A stretch of DNA of 22,543 nucleotides, taken from positions 1 through 22,543 of the IMG/VR virus record IMGVR_UViG_3300037119_008129; one strand, given 5' to 3'. The stretch's first letter is position 1; every line of letters starts with the position of its first letter. The notes below the pieces were generated by a model that was not told the DNA's origin, made no database searches, and was given only the letters and a program-made list of their open reading frames with translations. The DNA is from a virus. Positions 15,078 to 22,417 of the stretch are shown piece after piece. A program made the translations under genes and the position numbers.

Positions 15078-15626
15078 CTACGCGAACGTTTCGATCGGCA
15101 CCGTCGACACGCCGGAACCGAACAGGATGTCCGGTTTACGGCTGCACGGCAGCGACAAGGTGGCCGTCAGCTTGGTGCGGGCGTCACCGCCGATCGTGCC
15201 GGCGATGATCCGGCAACGGCCGATCGCCTTCGGTGCCACGTCGGCGTTGAGGCCGAGATAGAAGTACGCCTCCTCGGTGTCATGCTCGAACAGGAACCGG
15301 TTCATGCCGTTCATCAGGTCCGGGTCTTGCAGGAACGTCACGTCGAGCGTGTAGCTGGTGACGCCCACGCCCGTGGTGGTTTCCTCCGGGGAGCAGAACG
15401 TGGCCGGGGTGCTATCGGTGGTGGTGTTGGGTGATGCCGACAGGGCACCCGACGACACCTGGCACGAGAAGTCGCCGAGCGAACCGGACACGTAGTTGGC
15501 GATCGCCGCCGTCTCCACGTCGACACCGTTCGGTGCCTGCCACTCCGACAGGTAGCCGGTGTCGGCGGTGTCAACCATCGACAAACCGAACTTGCCCGTT
15601 TCTATTTGAAAGACGTGAGTTGCCAT
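15078..15626 (-). CDS. Major tail (tube) protein
   Basis: The 182-residue protein begins at ATG 15626, with AGGAGG about ten bases upstream. Its composition is beta-rich with few lysines, as usual for tube subunits that stack into hexamer rings. It lies two structural genes upstream of the tape measure and downstream of the tail terminator. Visible blocks are FGLSMVDTADTGYLSEWQAP near the start, TSYTLDVTFLQDPD in the middle, and GDARTKLTATLSLPC late, consistent with tail tube folds. The family is assigned mostly from size, position and these strands. Between it and the terminator gene, an antisense HNH gene is inserted. Confidence 0.78.
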   Translation of the reverse strand: MATHVFQIETGKFGLSMVDTADTGYLSEWQAPNGVDVETAAIANYVSGSLGDFSCQVSSGALSASPNTTTDSTPATFCSPEETTTGVGVTSYTLDVTFLQDPDLMNGMNRFLFEHDTEEAYFYLGLNADVAPKAIGRCRIIAGTIGGDARTKLTATLSLPCSRKPDILFGSGVSTVPIETFA

Positions 15627-15658
15627 CGCAACTATTCCTCCTGTGATAAGGTTTCGAC

Positions 15659-16243
15659 ATGCGAAGAACAGCTGTCGAACGGTTCGAGGCCCGCGTCCAA
15701 CGAGATGAAACGTCGGGGTGTTTGGTGTGGCAGGGACAGACGAACTACGGCTACGGGATCATGTGGTTTGAGGACCGCGGGCATCGCGTCCACCGTCTGG
15801 CGTGGGAATGGGCGAACGGCCCGATCCCCGACGGCATGGTCATCGACCACCTGTGCATGAACCGGGCGTGCGTCAACATCGAGCACCTCGAAGCCGTGAC
15901 CCAGGAAGTCAACGCCCAGCGGCGCAGCCGTGCGGCGATCGAGGGTCGCGGGGGCGGATGCCCGAACGGGCACCCCGCGACGGACATCCGAGTCGTGGCC
16001 TACCCCTACGCCACCAAGCGGTACTGCCTCGCATGCCACCGCGAACGAGCGGAGGCGCTTCGACGCACCGAAGGTCGACAGGTTCACGTCCCCAACGCCG
16101 AACGCGACGCCTGTCCGCAGGGGCACCCCTGGCCGGAATTCCTGAAGATCGGCCCCCGCGGCGGATACCCGTTCTGTCGTGAATGCCACCGGTTGCGGGA
16201 GAAGGCGCGGCGCGAACGACAGCGTCACGGCGTCACCGATTGA
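15659..16243 (+). CDS. HNH homing endonuclease with two extra zinc-finger-like units
   Basis: The 194-residue protein runs against the surrounding operon. Residues 20-80 fit the HNH_3 type: GCLVWQG at 20-26, YGYG at 30-33, then IDHLCMNRACVNIEHLE at 62-78, with H64, N73 and H76 as the likely active-site residues. Two similar zinc-binding units follow: CPNGH at 101-105 with CLACH at 123-127, and CPQGH at 152-156 with CRECH at 173-177. These probably bind DNA and set target choice. Start ATG 15659 has AAGG upstream, in a locally AT-richer stretch. The 3' end overlaps the tail terminator gene by 19 bases. It looks like a selfish freestanding element inserted between two essential tail genes; its transcript is antisense to the operon. 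Confidence 0.9.
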   Translation: MRRTAVERFEARVQRDETSGCLVWQGQTNYGYGIMWFEDRGHRVHRLAWEWANGPIPDGMVIDHLCMNRACVNIEHLEAVTQEVNAQRRSRAAIEGRGGGCPNGHPATDIRVVAYPYATKRYCLACHRERAEALRRTEGRQVHVPNAERDACPQGHPWPEFLKIGPRGGYPFCRECHRLREKARRERQRHGVTD

Positions 16244-16647
16244 GGCCAGGCCGGCAGGGACGCCGGGGTCGGGGGACAGAACGTGACAGCGTCGACGCAC
16301 ACCTGAACGGTGATGACGTACTCGTGAAGCTCGGCGTCGGATGTGCCGGCATCCACCGAGCCGGGCGTGGCGTCGAGCGGGATGTACGGGCCGGTCATCA
16401 ACGTCCACGCCGCATCCGCCATCCCGTCCAACAGTCGGCATTGTTCGTCGGGGTTGCCGTCGGCGACGAGATGGATGGGGTACTCGGCGACAGTCAGGCC
16501 GTCGACGATCGACCACGACGGCTGATCGATCCACGCACACGGTGCGACGAGCTGCGCGGGCGGATACAGATGGACGCGGCCGGCGGGGAGCAGCGGTGCG
16601 AGCACAGTGTGCAATGCGGTGCGGGCAGCGGCGAGGGCGAGCGTCAC
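16225..16647 (-). CDS. Tail terminator-like protein
   Basis: The 140-residue protein starts at GTG 16647, overlapping the stop of the adaptor gene by four bases. The fold pattern fits tail terminators of siphophages: an N-terminal helix (LALAAARTALHTVLAPLLP), a strand (RVHLYPP), a block that ends in an aromatic strand (APCAWIDQPSWSI), a central strand IHLVADGNPDEQCRLLDGM and a helix of the LDxMxDAAW type. These proteins cap the tail tube and join it to the neck. Position between the head-tail adaptor and the tube protein agrees. Several cysteines are present, with no clear metal site. An adjacent neck role would be the main alternative. Confidence 0.7.
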   Translation of the reverse strand: MTLALAAARTALHTVLAPLLPAGRVHLYPPAQLVAPCAWIDQPSWSIVDGLTVAEYPIHLVADGNPDEQCRLLDGMADAAWTLMTGPYIPLDATPGSVDAGTSDAELHEYVITVQVCVDAVTFCPPTPASLPAWPQSVTP

Positions 16648-17018
16648 GCCACACCCGCCCGTTCCCGATACGGGGCGATCATCGGATACACGCCTTCGAG
16701 CGGATCCGAGTAGATCGGCGTGGCGACGGCGTTGTCGGCCCAGCCGCCGGTCGTACCGAACGGCGCGTCCTTACGCCGGTACAGCACGACGGTGGCCTCC
16801 ACCGCGGCAGCCAGGATCGGAGCCGGCGTGTACACCGGCAGCGGCGTACACCTGTCCAGACGCTCGTCAATCAACCGGCCCGCCGTGGCGGCGGCCTCCG
16901 ACACCCGGCAGAGGTCCGGGTCGGACACGTGATCCATCCGCATCGCCGACAAGGCACGCGCCACGATCTCGTCGTGACATATCTGCCACCAGTCGCCGAC
17001 AAGCGGGGGAGACGCCAC
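16644..17018 (-). CDS. Head-tail connector/adaptor protein
   Basis: The 124-residue protein starts at GTG 17018, two bases after the stop of the small post-capsid gene. It is mainly helical, with a helix AAAVEATVVLYRRKDAPFG that is typical of actinophage head-to-tail adaptors of the HK97 gp6 type. The C-terminal block (WADNAVATPIYSDPLEGVYPMI) also resembles this group. It would form a ring under the portal. The gene lies third after the capsid gene, which is the normal position. Confidence comes from motif memory and context rather than from a unique signature. Confidence 0.75.
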   Translation of the reverse strand: MASPPLVGDWWQICHDEIVARALSAMRMDHVSDPDLCRVSEAAATAGRLIDERLDRCTPLPVYTPAPILAAAVEATVVLYRRKDAPFGTTGGWADNAVATPIYSDPLEGVYPMIAPYRERAGVA

Positions 17019-17020
17019 GA

Positions 17021-17266
17021 CTATTCGCCGACCAGCGTGATCCGCGCCTTACCGGCGGCCTCGGCGGCCAGCACAGCGTCGGCGTCGGCCGGATGGGCGG
17101 CCAGATAGTCGTGAACCTCGGCGACAGTGTGCTCGCCCGGATCGAACCCCTTCGCCTTCGCCGGCTTCTCAGGCTCGACGACCGGCGCCGGCACCTCGAC
17201 GACAGGGGCGGCGTAGTCGACACCGACCGCAGCCGAGTTCTGCAACCCGGCGGGTGCGTCGGTCAC
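17021..17266 (-). CDS. Small post-capsid head protein (81 residues)
   Basis: The start is taken as GTG 17266, which overlaps the capsid gene stop as GTGA. The frame is open further upstream to 17350, but that part is an arginine-rich shadow inside the capsid gene. The N-terminal 40 residues are low-complexity and extended (P, V, A, E). The C-terminal half, beginning FDPGEHTVAEVHDYLAAHP and ending with AAEAAGKARITLV, matches a small domain often coded right after the capsid gene in actinophages. It may be a minor head protein. No enzyme motif is seen. Confidence 0.75.
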   Translation of the reverse strand: MTDAPAGLQNSAAVGVDYAAPVVEVPAPVVEPEKPAKAKGFDPGEHTVAEVHDYLAAHPADADAVLAAEAAGKARITLVGE

Positions 17267-18501
17267 GGCACCGTGTCGATCGAAATGACCGAACCGGTCT
17301 GCATCACGACCGTCTCGAAATCGCCGGCATAGCCGACCTGCACACCCCACACCGACGGCTCGACAACCTGAAGAGCAGAGCCGCCCTGCTCGAACAGTTG
17401 AACCCCGGCCGTGTTGATCAACAGCGCCTGACCGGTCGACAGACCCGGAGTCATCACCACCGGAATCCCGGAGATGGTGCCCATCGCACCCGACGCGAAC
17501 GACCCGGCCGTGAACCCGGTGCCCTGCGAGTTCGTCGCCCCATACGGGGCGAACGACCCGGCGAACTTGCCGAGGTCACCCGGCGCGACGGCGAGCAGCA
17601 CCCGACCGGCACCCTTGACGTTGCTGTACGTGGTGGCGACGGCGGCCCACAGGACCGCGGCGATCTCGTCGCCCGACGGCGACGCGTCAAGAGCGGTGCC
17701 GGCGGTCGCCCCGGCGAGCAGGTCGGTGCAGGCCACGGCTTCGGTGGCGATGGCGTACTGGGCGGCCAGGTCCGAGATCACCATGTCAAGGATCTGCGGG
17801 GAGGTCCGGTTGATGTCCTGGCGAGACACGTTCACGTAGCCGCCGTACGTCACCGGGGTGATCGACGTCTTCGTGATCGTCATCTTGCGCGACGACAGCT
17901 CCGTCTTCTCACCGGAGGTTTGCTCGCCGACGAGTGTGTGCTGCGTCACCTTGGCGTAAGCCCACGACCCGGTACCCAGCGGCGTGGTCCCGATCGACGA
18001 AACGACCGGACGGGCCGAATCGATGAAGTTGACGAGCGGCCCGACGATCTGCTCCGGGAGCAGACCGGGGTTGTCGGTGGTGATCTGGTGGGCGGCGGTG
18101 CGGTTGAACACCTCGAGCCGGTCGCTAGCGTCGCGGTCACCGAGGGCACCGAAGTAGAAGTCGGCGATGTAGGCGGCCGCCGAACGGTATTCGACGTCGC
18201 CGCGGAGTTCGCCCCGGCCACGCATCCGTTCGATCTCGGTGTTGATCACCTCGGCCCGTTGGCGGGCGTCGATGGCGATGCGTGACGCCTCACGCAGCGG
18301 TTCGAGCTGTTCGACGAGTTCGGAGATGCGGGCACGCGCCCGGTTGATCGTCTCGCGTTCACCCGACTCGAAGTCGCGGCCGGTGCCACCGTTGGCAGAC
18401 TGGGCGTCCTGCGCCATGCCCTGGATGAGCTGGTTGCGTTCCTCGATCTCGCCTTCGAGGCGACGAATCATGGCGTCGGTGTGGGGTGCGGGTGCGGGCA
18501 C
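17263..18501 (-). CDS. HK97-type major capsid protein with delta domain
   Basis: This 412-residue protein forms the icosahedral shell. Residues about 8-100 are a charged helical region (IRRLEGEIEERNQLIQG and following) which in HK97-type phages acts as an internal scaffold and is removed by the prohead protease. The rest fits the phage capsid family: TPVTYGGYVNVSRQDINRTS around residues 215-234 belongs to the P-domain region, and later blocks GTISGIPVVMTPGL and WGVQVGYAGDFETVVMQTG are typical of the C-terminal part. Start GTG 18501 has GGAGG six bases upstream, better than the ATG at 18471. A gap of 138 bases precedes it, the largest in the operon. Confidence 0.92.
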   Translation of the reverse strand: MPAPAPHTDAMIRRLEGEIEERNQLIQGMAQDAQSANGGTGRDFESGERETINRARARISELVEQLEPLREASRIAIDARQRAEVINTEIERMRGRGELRGDVEYRSAAAYIADFYFGALGDRDASDRLEVFNRTAAHQITTDNPGLLPEQIVGPLVNFIDSARPVVSSIGTTPLGTGSWAYAKVTQHTLVGEQTSGEKTELSSRKMTITKTSITPVTYGGYVNVSRQDINRTSPQILDMVISDLAAQYAIATEAVACTDLLAGATAGTALDASPSGDEIAAVLWAAVATTYSNVKGAGRVLLAVAPGDLGKFAGSFAPYGATNSQGTGFTAGSFASGAMGTISGIPVVMTPGLSTGQALLINTAGVQLFEQGGSALQVVEPSVWGVQVGYAGDFETVVMQTGSVISIDTVP

Positions 18502-18639
18502 GGCTGGCCTCCGGTACGTCGAAACAGATGGGTTTCTGACGTAGGGCGCTCGTACCCGCTACGGACCGCCACGTTCTACATGGACCAGACGCCCGGTAGT
18601 GCGAATGCTGACTACTCGCCGACAAGAATTACACGGATG
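18502..18639. other. Intergenic region before capsid gene with imperfect hairpin
   Basis: This is the longest non-coding interval inside the minus-strand operon. It ends in the strong GGAGG ribosome binding site of the capsid gene. At 18540-18563 an imperfect inverted repeat is visible: CGTAGGG and CCCGCTACG, with a loop of about nine bases and one bulge, and no T-run on either side. No convincing promoter pair was found. An RNA processing site or translational control of the capsid gene are possible explanations, not shown by the sequence. Confidence 0.35.
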
Positions 18640-19248
18640 TCATTTCGGTGTCAAGGACGCCAGGTAGGCGAGCACTTCGTCGAGGTACGGCGTCGCCGGC
18701 GGCTGCTCCCACACCGGCGGCGACACCGACCGCACCGCCAACACCTCGGCCCCCGAATAGGCCGGGTTCGGGACCAGAGCGATGTGATCGAGGAACGCTC
18801 TGGCGATCCGGCGACGATGCCGACCATCCGACCACACCTGATCCGACGGCTTCACCGCCATCCCCACCGACGCCCCCAGCACACCGTCGTCGGCGAGCTG
18901 CAACGTCTCATCACCGAGCAACGTCCGCGAGATGTACACCTCACCGACCAGCCCCACCTGCCGGTCGGTGTGAACCGCCCTCGCCAAACCGACCGTCCTC
19001 GTCACGTCGTGGTCACGGTTCGCCCGCACCCGACCCGGCCGCTTCTCCAACCCGTCGAACGCTCCCCGGTTCACCGACTCCACGATCAACTTGCCCGACC
19101 CCGGCGGATACTCGACGGTCGTCTCCTCGTCGTACGGCACCACGACGACCTCGATGGTGCGGTCAGTGAAGTCGACGGCCGACACTTCGACGGCGGCACG
19201 CCACTCCACAGGTGCCCGCGGCGGCGAATCCAACATCGTGTCGGTCAT
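18640..19248 (-). CDS. Prohead (capsid maturation) protease, U35 type
   Basis: The start is taken as ATG 19248, forming ATGA with the portal stop; the frame extends further upstream to 19356 only as a shadow inside the portal gene. The protein is then 202 residues, normal for HK97-type prohead proteases. The core has WRAAVEVSAVDFTDRTIEV near the start, GAFDGLEK at 62-69, NRDHD at 77-81 with candidate catalytic H80, and GASVGM at 125-130 with candidate S127. The family block DHIALVPNPAYSGAEV at 154-169 follows. It would cleave the capsid delta domain during head maturation. The position between portal and capsid genes is standard. Confidence 0.92.
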   Translation of the reverse strand: MTDTMLDSPPRAPVEWRAAVEVSAVDFTDRTIEVVVVPYDEETTVEYPPGSGKLIVESVNRGAFDGLEKRPGRVRANRDHDVTRTVGLARAVHTDRQVGLVGEVYISRTLLGDETLQLADDGVLGASVGMAVKPSDQVWSDGRHRRRIARAFLDHIALVPNPAYSGAEVLAVRSVSPPVWEQPPATPYLDEVLAYLASLTPK

Positions 19249-20486
19249 TGCAACACTCCAGACGTCAACGTCGTCGACGGCGCGGCGATCGTGAACCGTT
19301 CGATTTCCTGAACCTGCTCCACAGTGATCACACCCAACCCGATGAGGATCTGCCACGTCTGAGCACGCTCCAACGGGCCAGGCCGCACGAACTCGTCACG
19401 GTTCACCTCCACCGTCGTCCCCCGCGGCAACGCCCACCCCGACAACGCCTGCACCACCGGATCGGCCCGCGACTTCAACCCCGACCGCCAGAAATAATCG
19501 AAGATCGACTGAACGTTCGAGTACGTCATCGAATCCCCACCCGATGGCAGGCCCATCAGGAACGGCGGCACCCGCATCAGGACAGCCACGCGTGACTCGG
19601 TCATCTGCGCCAGCTCCACCATCCCCATCTGCGCCGGTGACTGCTGCGTCGCCTGAAACTCCACCCCGCCCGACAGGACCGCGGGCAGGCCCATCATCGA
19701 CGAGCGTGCGGCGAGCCACTGGTCCTGTAGCCCGGCCGCCTGCTCGGCCGTCAACGCCGACGGATGCGTGATGATCCCCGACGGCACCGCCCCGCCACCG
19801 ACAAAGTTCGAGATGTACCGGCCCAACAACCGTGACGCCAGCAGACGGGTACGGCCCACCTCCAACGGGCCGTGCCCGTGAGCATCCGACGTGCGGGACT
19901 GGTAGCGGATGTGCAACATGTCGCCGGTCACATCCAGGTTGCCGATCGAGTAGCGGCGGCCGGCGCCGTCCATCTCCACGTTCACCAACCACGGATCGAC
20001 GACGTGGAAGCGGGCAGGCCACCCCGTCGAGTACCGCGACGTCGTCACGACGAACGCCTCACCCAACATGAAATCCCACCACAACTGTTTCGCGAACTCG
20101 TGCCACGACGTGTACAAGTCCGGGTCCGGGTTGATCAACCACTCGTCGTCCAACGAGCTGGCGGCGCCGACGAGATACGGCGGCATCGACGCCAACAACG
20201 ACGCGATCAGATCAACACACCCCCACGCCACATCCGTCAAATCGTCCACCCGACTCGACCAGTTCGGCGTGTCCCACTCCGCCGGCCACCCCGACCACGG
20301 CGACGGCCGGATCGTCGACCTCGGCCACGAAGCCGGCTCACCCTCCGACACGAACAGGACACCATGCGGGTCGCCAGGCACGGCAGACGGCGGACCCACC
20401 GTGCCCGGCGGATGAGTCGCCGGGTCGTTGGCGTTCGGCGTGACATCGGGACGGAGTTGACGCTCCTCGACGGCCCGTTTGCCCAC
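19245..20486 (-). CDS. Portal protein (HK97 type)
   Basis: This is the ring protein through which DNA enters and leaves the head. From GTG 20486 it is 413 residues, a usual length. Blocks typical of this family include WGCVDLIASLLASMPPYLV near residue 85, a WWDFMLGEAFVV strand, DMLHIRYQSRTSDAHGHGPLE, and LMRVPPFLMGLPSGGDSMTYSNV in the last third, followed by SIFDYFWRSGLKS. The frame is open to 20993, but that extension is a shadow of the terminase gene. Other starts are GTG 20510 and TTG 20519. GTG 20486 was chosen because a candidate promoter would place the transcript start only a few bases before it. It has no clear Shine-Dalgarno site. Confidence 0.9.
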   Translation of the reverse strand: MGKRAVEERQLRPDVTPNANDPATHPPGTVGPPSAVPGDPHGVLFVSEGEPASWPRSTIRPSPWSGWPAEWDTPNWSSRVDDLTDVAWGCVDLIASLLASMPPYLVGAASSLDDEWLINPDPDLYTSWHEFAKQLWWDFMLGEAFVVTTSRYSTGWPARFHVVDPWLVNVEMDGAGRRYSIGNLDVTGDMLHIRYQSRTSDAHGHGPLEVGRTRLLASRLLGRYISNFVGGGAVPSGIITHPSALTAEQAAGLQDQWLAARSSMMGLPAVLSGGVEFQATQQSPAQMGMVELAQMTESRVAVLMRVPPFLMGLPSGGDSMTYSNVQSIFDYFWRSGLKSRADPVVQALSGWALPRGTTVEVNRDEFVRPGPLERAQTWQILIGLGVITVEQVQEIERFTIAAPSTTLTSGVLQ

Positions 20487-20496
20487 GGGACGACAG

Positions 20497-20525
20497 CGTA
20501 TACCACGCACACGTTGCAAATGCAA
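20497..20525 (-). promoter_or_regulatory. Candidate promoter for the minus-strand structural operon
   Basis: On the minus strand TTGCAT (20525-20520) is followed after exactly 17 bases by TATACG (20502-20497), a fair match to the sigma-70 -35 and -10 boxes. Transcription would begin near 20490, four bases before GTG 20486, which gives an almost leaderless portal message. Leaderless starts are common in actinobacteria. It lies in the short gap between the divergent terminase and portal genes. The pairing of boxes was made by eye. Confidence 0.5.
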
Positions 20526-20526
20526 C
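20513..20526. promoter_or_regulatory. Inverted repeat in the terminase-portal gap, possible operator
   Basis: GTTGCA, two bases AA, then TGCAAC form a perfect 6-base inverted repeat. It covers the candidate -35 box of the minus-strand promoter and lies 10 bases before the terminase ATG. A regulator bound here could affect both divergent genes. A perfect 12-base dyad by chance is possible but not frequent in so short a gap. Confidence 0.4.
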
Positions 20527-20535
20527 AATGACGCG

Positions 20536-22269
20536 ATGGGCAGACCATCCAGATCAGCGAAGGTGTACACGACCCGCGAATACAAACGGGCACGCAAAGC
20601 ATGCCTAGACGGCGGACCCAAATGCTCGTACTGCCCGAACCCGGCAACCACAGCCGACCACCAGCCGCCCCTATCCCGACACTTCCACCGCGAAGGCTCC
20701 GGCTGCTGCCGACTCGTACCGTCATGCATGCCGTGTGCCCGACGACAGGGCGGCCACCTAGCCCCCGGCTCACCACGCTTCGCCCGACCCGACGGGCCGG
20801 CCATCCCCGTCGCCGACGACCCCGCCGGCTTCGACGTCGACTCCCCCGTGTGGGACGTGCCGTGGCTGGACCCGGTGCGGGTCGTACCCGCCGACGGATG
20901 GTGGCCGCGCCTGATGACGATCCCGCACCCCAACGCCGTCGGCTCGTACGGGGCCAAGGTCATCGAATGGGCACGCGTCGAACGCGGCGTCAAGTTCTAC
21001 TGGTGGCAGCAACTCGTCGTCATCCGACTCCTCGAACACGACAAGGGCGGCAGGCTCGTGTGGCGCGACGCATACCTGTCCGTCGCACGCCAATCCGGCA
21101 AATCATGGCTGGTGTCGATCATCGCCGACTGGCGATCCGAAGCCGCCTGGCTGTTCGGCGAACCCCAACTGGTGATGCACACCGCCGACACCCTGCGACA
21201 CGCCCTCGACGTCTGGCAGCTCGCCGTCCCACGAGCGTTGGAACTCGGCTTCGAGGTGCGTCGCGGGGCCGGCACCGAGAAGATCGACAAAGCCCACCGA
21301 GGCGCCCACGTCGTGCGGTCACAGATGGCCGTCGTCGGGTCATCCGCGTCGATGGCGATCGCCGACGAAGCCCAAGGCGTCAAGCTCTCCACGATCACCG
21401 AGAACCTGTCCCCCACACTCGTCGAACGCCAACAAGCACAACTCCTCCTCGTGTCCACGTCGCACAGTCATTGCACCGACCTGATGCCCACCTACCGGCT
21501 CCAAGGCACCGCCGACCTCGACTCGCCCGGCCGGATGCTGATGCTCGAATGGTCAGCCGACGCAACCCTGCAACTCGGTGACCCGGTCGCCGCCCGACAG
21601 GCGTCACCGCACTGGTCGAACAACCGGGAGCTCGACATCGGCGAGGCCGTGGCGCGGGCGTTGGCGACACCGGCAGGGCACGAACTGCGCGTCGCCGTAG
21701 ACGCCCAGTGGTACAACCGGTGGCCGTCCCTCGCATCACGCGGCGCAGGCGTACCCCTGCTCGACGACGGAGTGTGGGCGGCATGCGCCGGCACCGTCGC
21801 AGCGACCGAACCGGGATGGGTCGCCATCGAAGACAACTTCGGCAACGGAGCCGCCGTCGCATTCGTCGCCAGCGACGCAGACCGCTACGAAATCGACGGC
21901 ATGATCTGCGACACGTGGGCCGACGCACTCGTGTGGGCACGCAAGTTCATCGACGCATCACCCCAATCACAGCTCCTCGTCGGCGCCTCGATGTGGCGGT
22001 CAGTGCCGAACGACATGCCCGGCCTGAAGACTCGGGCCGGTGGCGCCGAAGCACGCCGCGGGCTGGCGGTGCTGCGATCGATGGTCGCCGCCGGCCGAGT
22101 CGTCCACGACCACACCCCCGACCTCGACACCCAGATCTCGGGGGCACGGGTGCGTCCCGTCGCCGACGGGCTGGGCCTCGTCTCCGAAGGTCGACAGGAT
22201 CTGCTCAGGGCGGCGTTGTGGGCGCTCTGGTTCGCGCAGCAACCGCCACCGACACCGACGATCAGGTGA
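20536..22269 (+). CDS. Large terminase subunit with N-terminal HNH-like module
   Basis: The start is taken as ATG 20536, giving 577 residues; a TTG at 20479 is open in frame but would overlap the portal start. Residues about 10-75 are an HNH-like zinc module: C30/C33, D41-H42 in TADHQPP, and C64/C67. The usual middle and last N/H positions are not obvious, so nuclease activity is uncertain. The terminase ATPase follows: ARQSGKSW at 184-191 is the Walker A motif, SMAIADEAQG at 272-281 holds Walker B D277 and E278, and LLLVSTSHS is the coupling motif. A nuclease domain covers about 400-577, with acidic residues at WVAIEDN. It packages and cuts DNA. It is transcribed away from the portal gene, an unusual arrangement. 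Confidence 0.92.
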   Translation: MGRPSRSAKVYTTREYKRARKACLDGGPKCSYCPNPATTADHQPPLSRHFHREGSGCCRLVPSCMPCARRQGGHLAPGSPRFARPDGPAIPVADDPAGFDVDSPVWDVPWLDPVRVVPADGWWPRLMTIPHPNAVGSYGAKVIEWARVERGVKFYWWQQLVVIRLLEHDKGGRLVWRDAYLSVARQSGKSWLVSIIADWRSEAAWLFGEPQLVMHTADTLRHALDVWQLAVPRALELGFEVRRGAGTEKIDKAHRGAHVVRSQMAVVGSSASMAIADEAQGVKLSTITENLSPTLVERQQAQLLLVSTSHSHCTDLMPTYRLQGTADLDSPGRMLMLEWSADATLQLGDPVAARQASPHWSNNRELDIGEAVARALATPAGHELRVAVDAQWYNRWPSLASRGAGVPLLDDGVWAACAGTVAATEPGWVAIEDNFGNGAAVAFVASDADRYEIDGMICDTWADALVWARKFIDASPQSQLLVGASMWRSVPNDMPGLKTRAGGAEARRGLAVLRSMVAAGRVVHDHTPDLDTQISGARVRPVADGLGLVSEGRQDLLRAALWALWFAQQPPPTPTIR

Positions 22270-22417
22270 GCAGAGTTCGGCCGAGGTAGTCGACGGTCGT
22301 CGTCGTCGCCCGGCCCATGTAGTCCTTGGCGTTGGTGGAGATCGTGAGCAGGGTGCGGCCCATGTAGTCCTTCGTCTTCGTCGTGATCGCCGTCGTGCCC
22401 GGTTCCGCGTCGCTCAT
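22262..22417 (-). CDS. Microprotein with three D-Y-x-G-R repeats
   Basis: From ATG 22417 the frame codes 51 residues and ends in a TGA at 22262-22264, overlapping the terminase stop tail to tail by eight bases. An in-frame ATG at 22423 would add two residues. GGTGAT lies upstream. The protein has K-D-Y-M-G-R twice and D-Y-L-G-R once, with LLT after the first and third copies, and many T residues between. Fifteen codons separate the first two copies, which are identical over 17 bases of DNA. I recall short phage proteins with similar D-Y-x-G-R repeats near head genes, function unknown to me. The internal repeats and lack of stop codons make it a real gene candidate. Confidence 0.7.
   Translation of the reverse strand: MSDAEPGTTAITTKTKDYMGRTLLTISTNAKDYMGRATTTTVDYLGRTLLT
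22311..22372 (-). repeat. Direct 17-base repeat in the D-Y-x-G-R gene
   Basis: The plus-strand string cggcccatgtagtcctt occurs at 22311-22327 and again at 22356-22372, 45 bases apart, which keeps the reading frame. It codes K-D-Y-M-G-R on the minus strand. The identity at DNA level suggests a recent internal duplication or strong constraint. Confidence 0.8.

Noticed and set aside
19249-19356. Longer start for the prohead protease
   Set aside because: It would overlap the portal 3' end by over 100 bases, and ATG 19248 makes the common ATGA overlap.
20479-20535. TTG start for the terminase
   Set aside because: It would add 19 residues of no family similarity and overlap the portal start and promoter; ATG 20536 is more likely.
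20487-20993. N-terminal extension of the portal protein
   Set aside because: It overlaps the terminase HNH module on the other strand and has shadow composition; a normal portal length is reached from GTG 20486.
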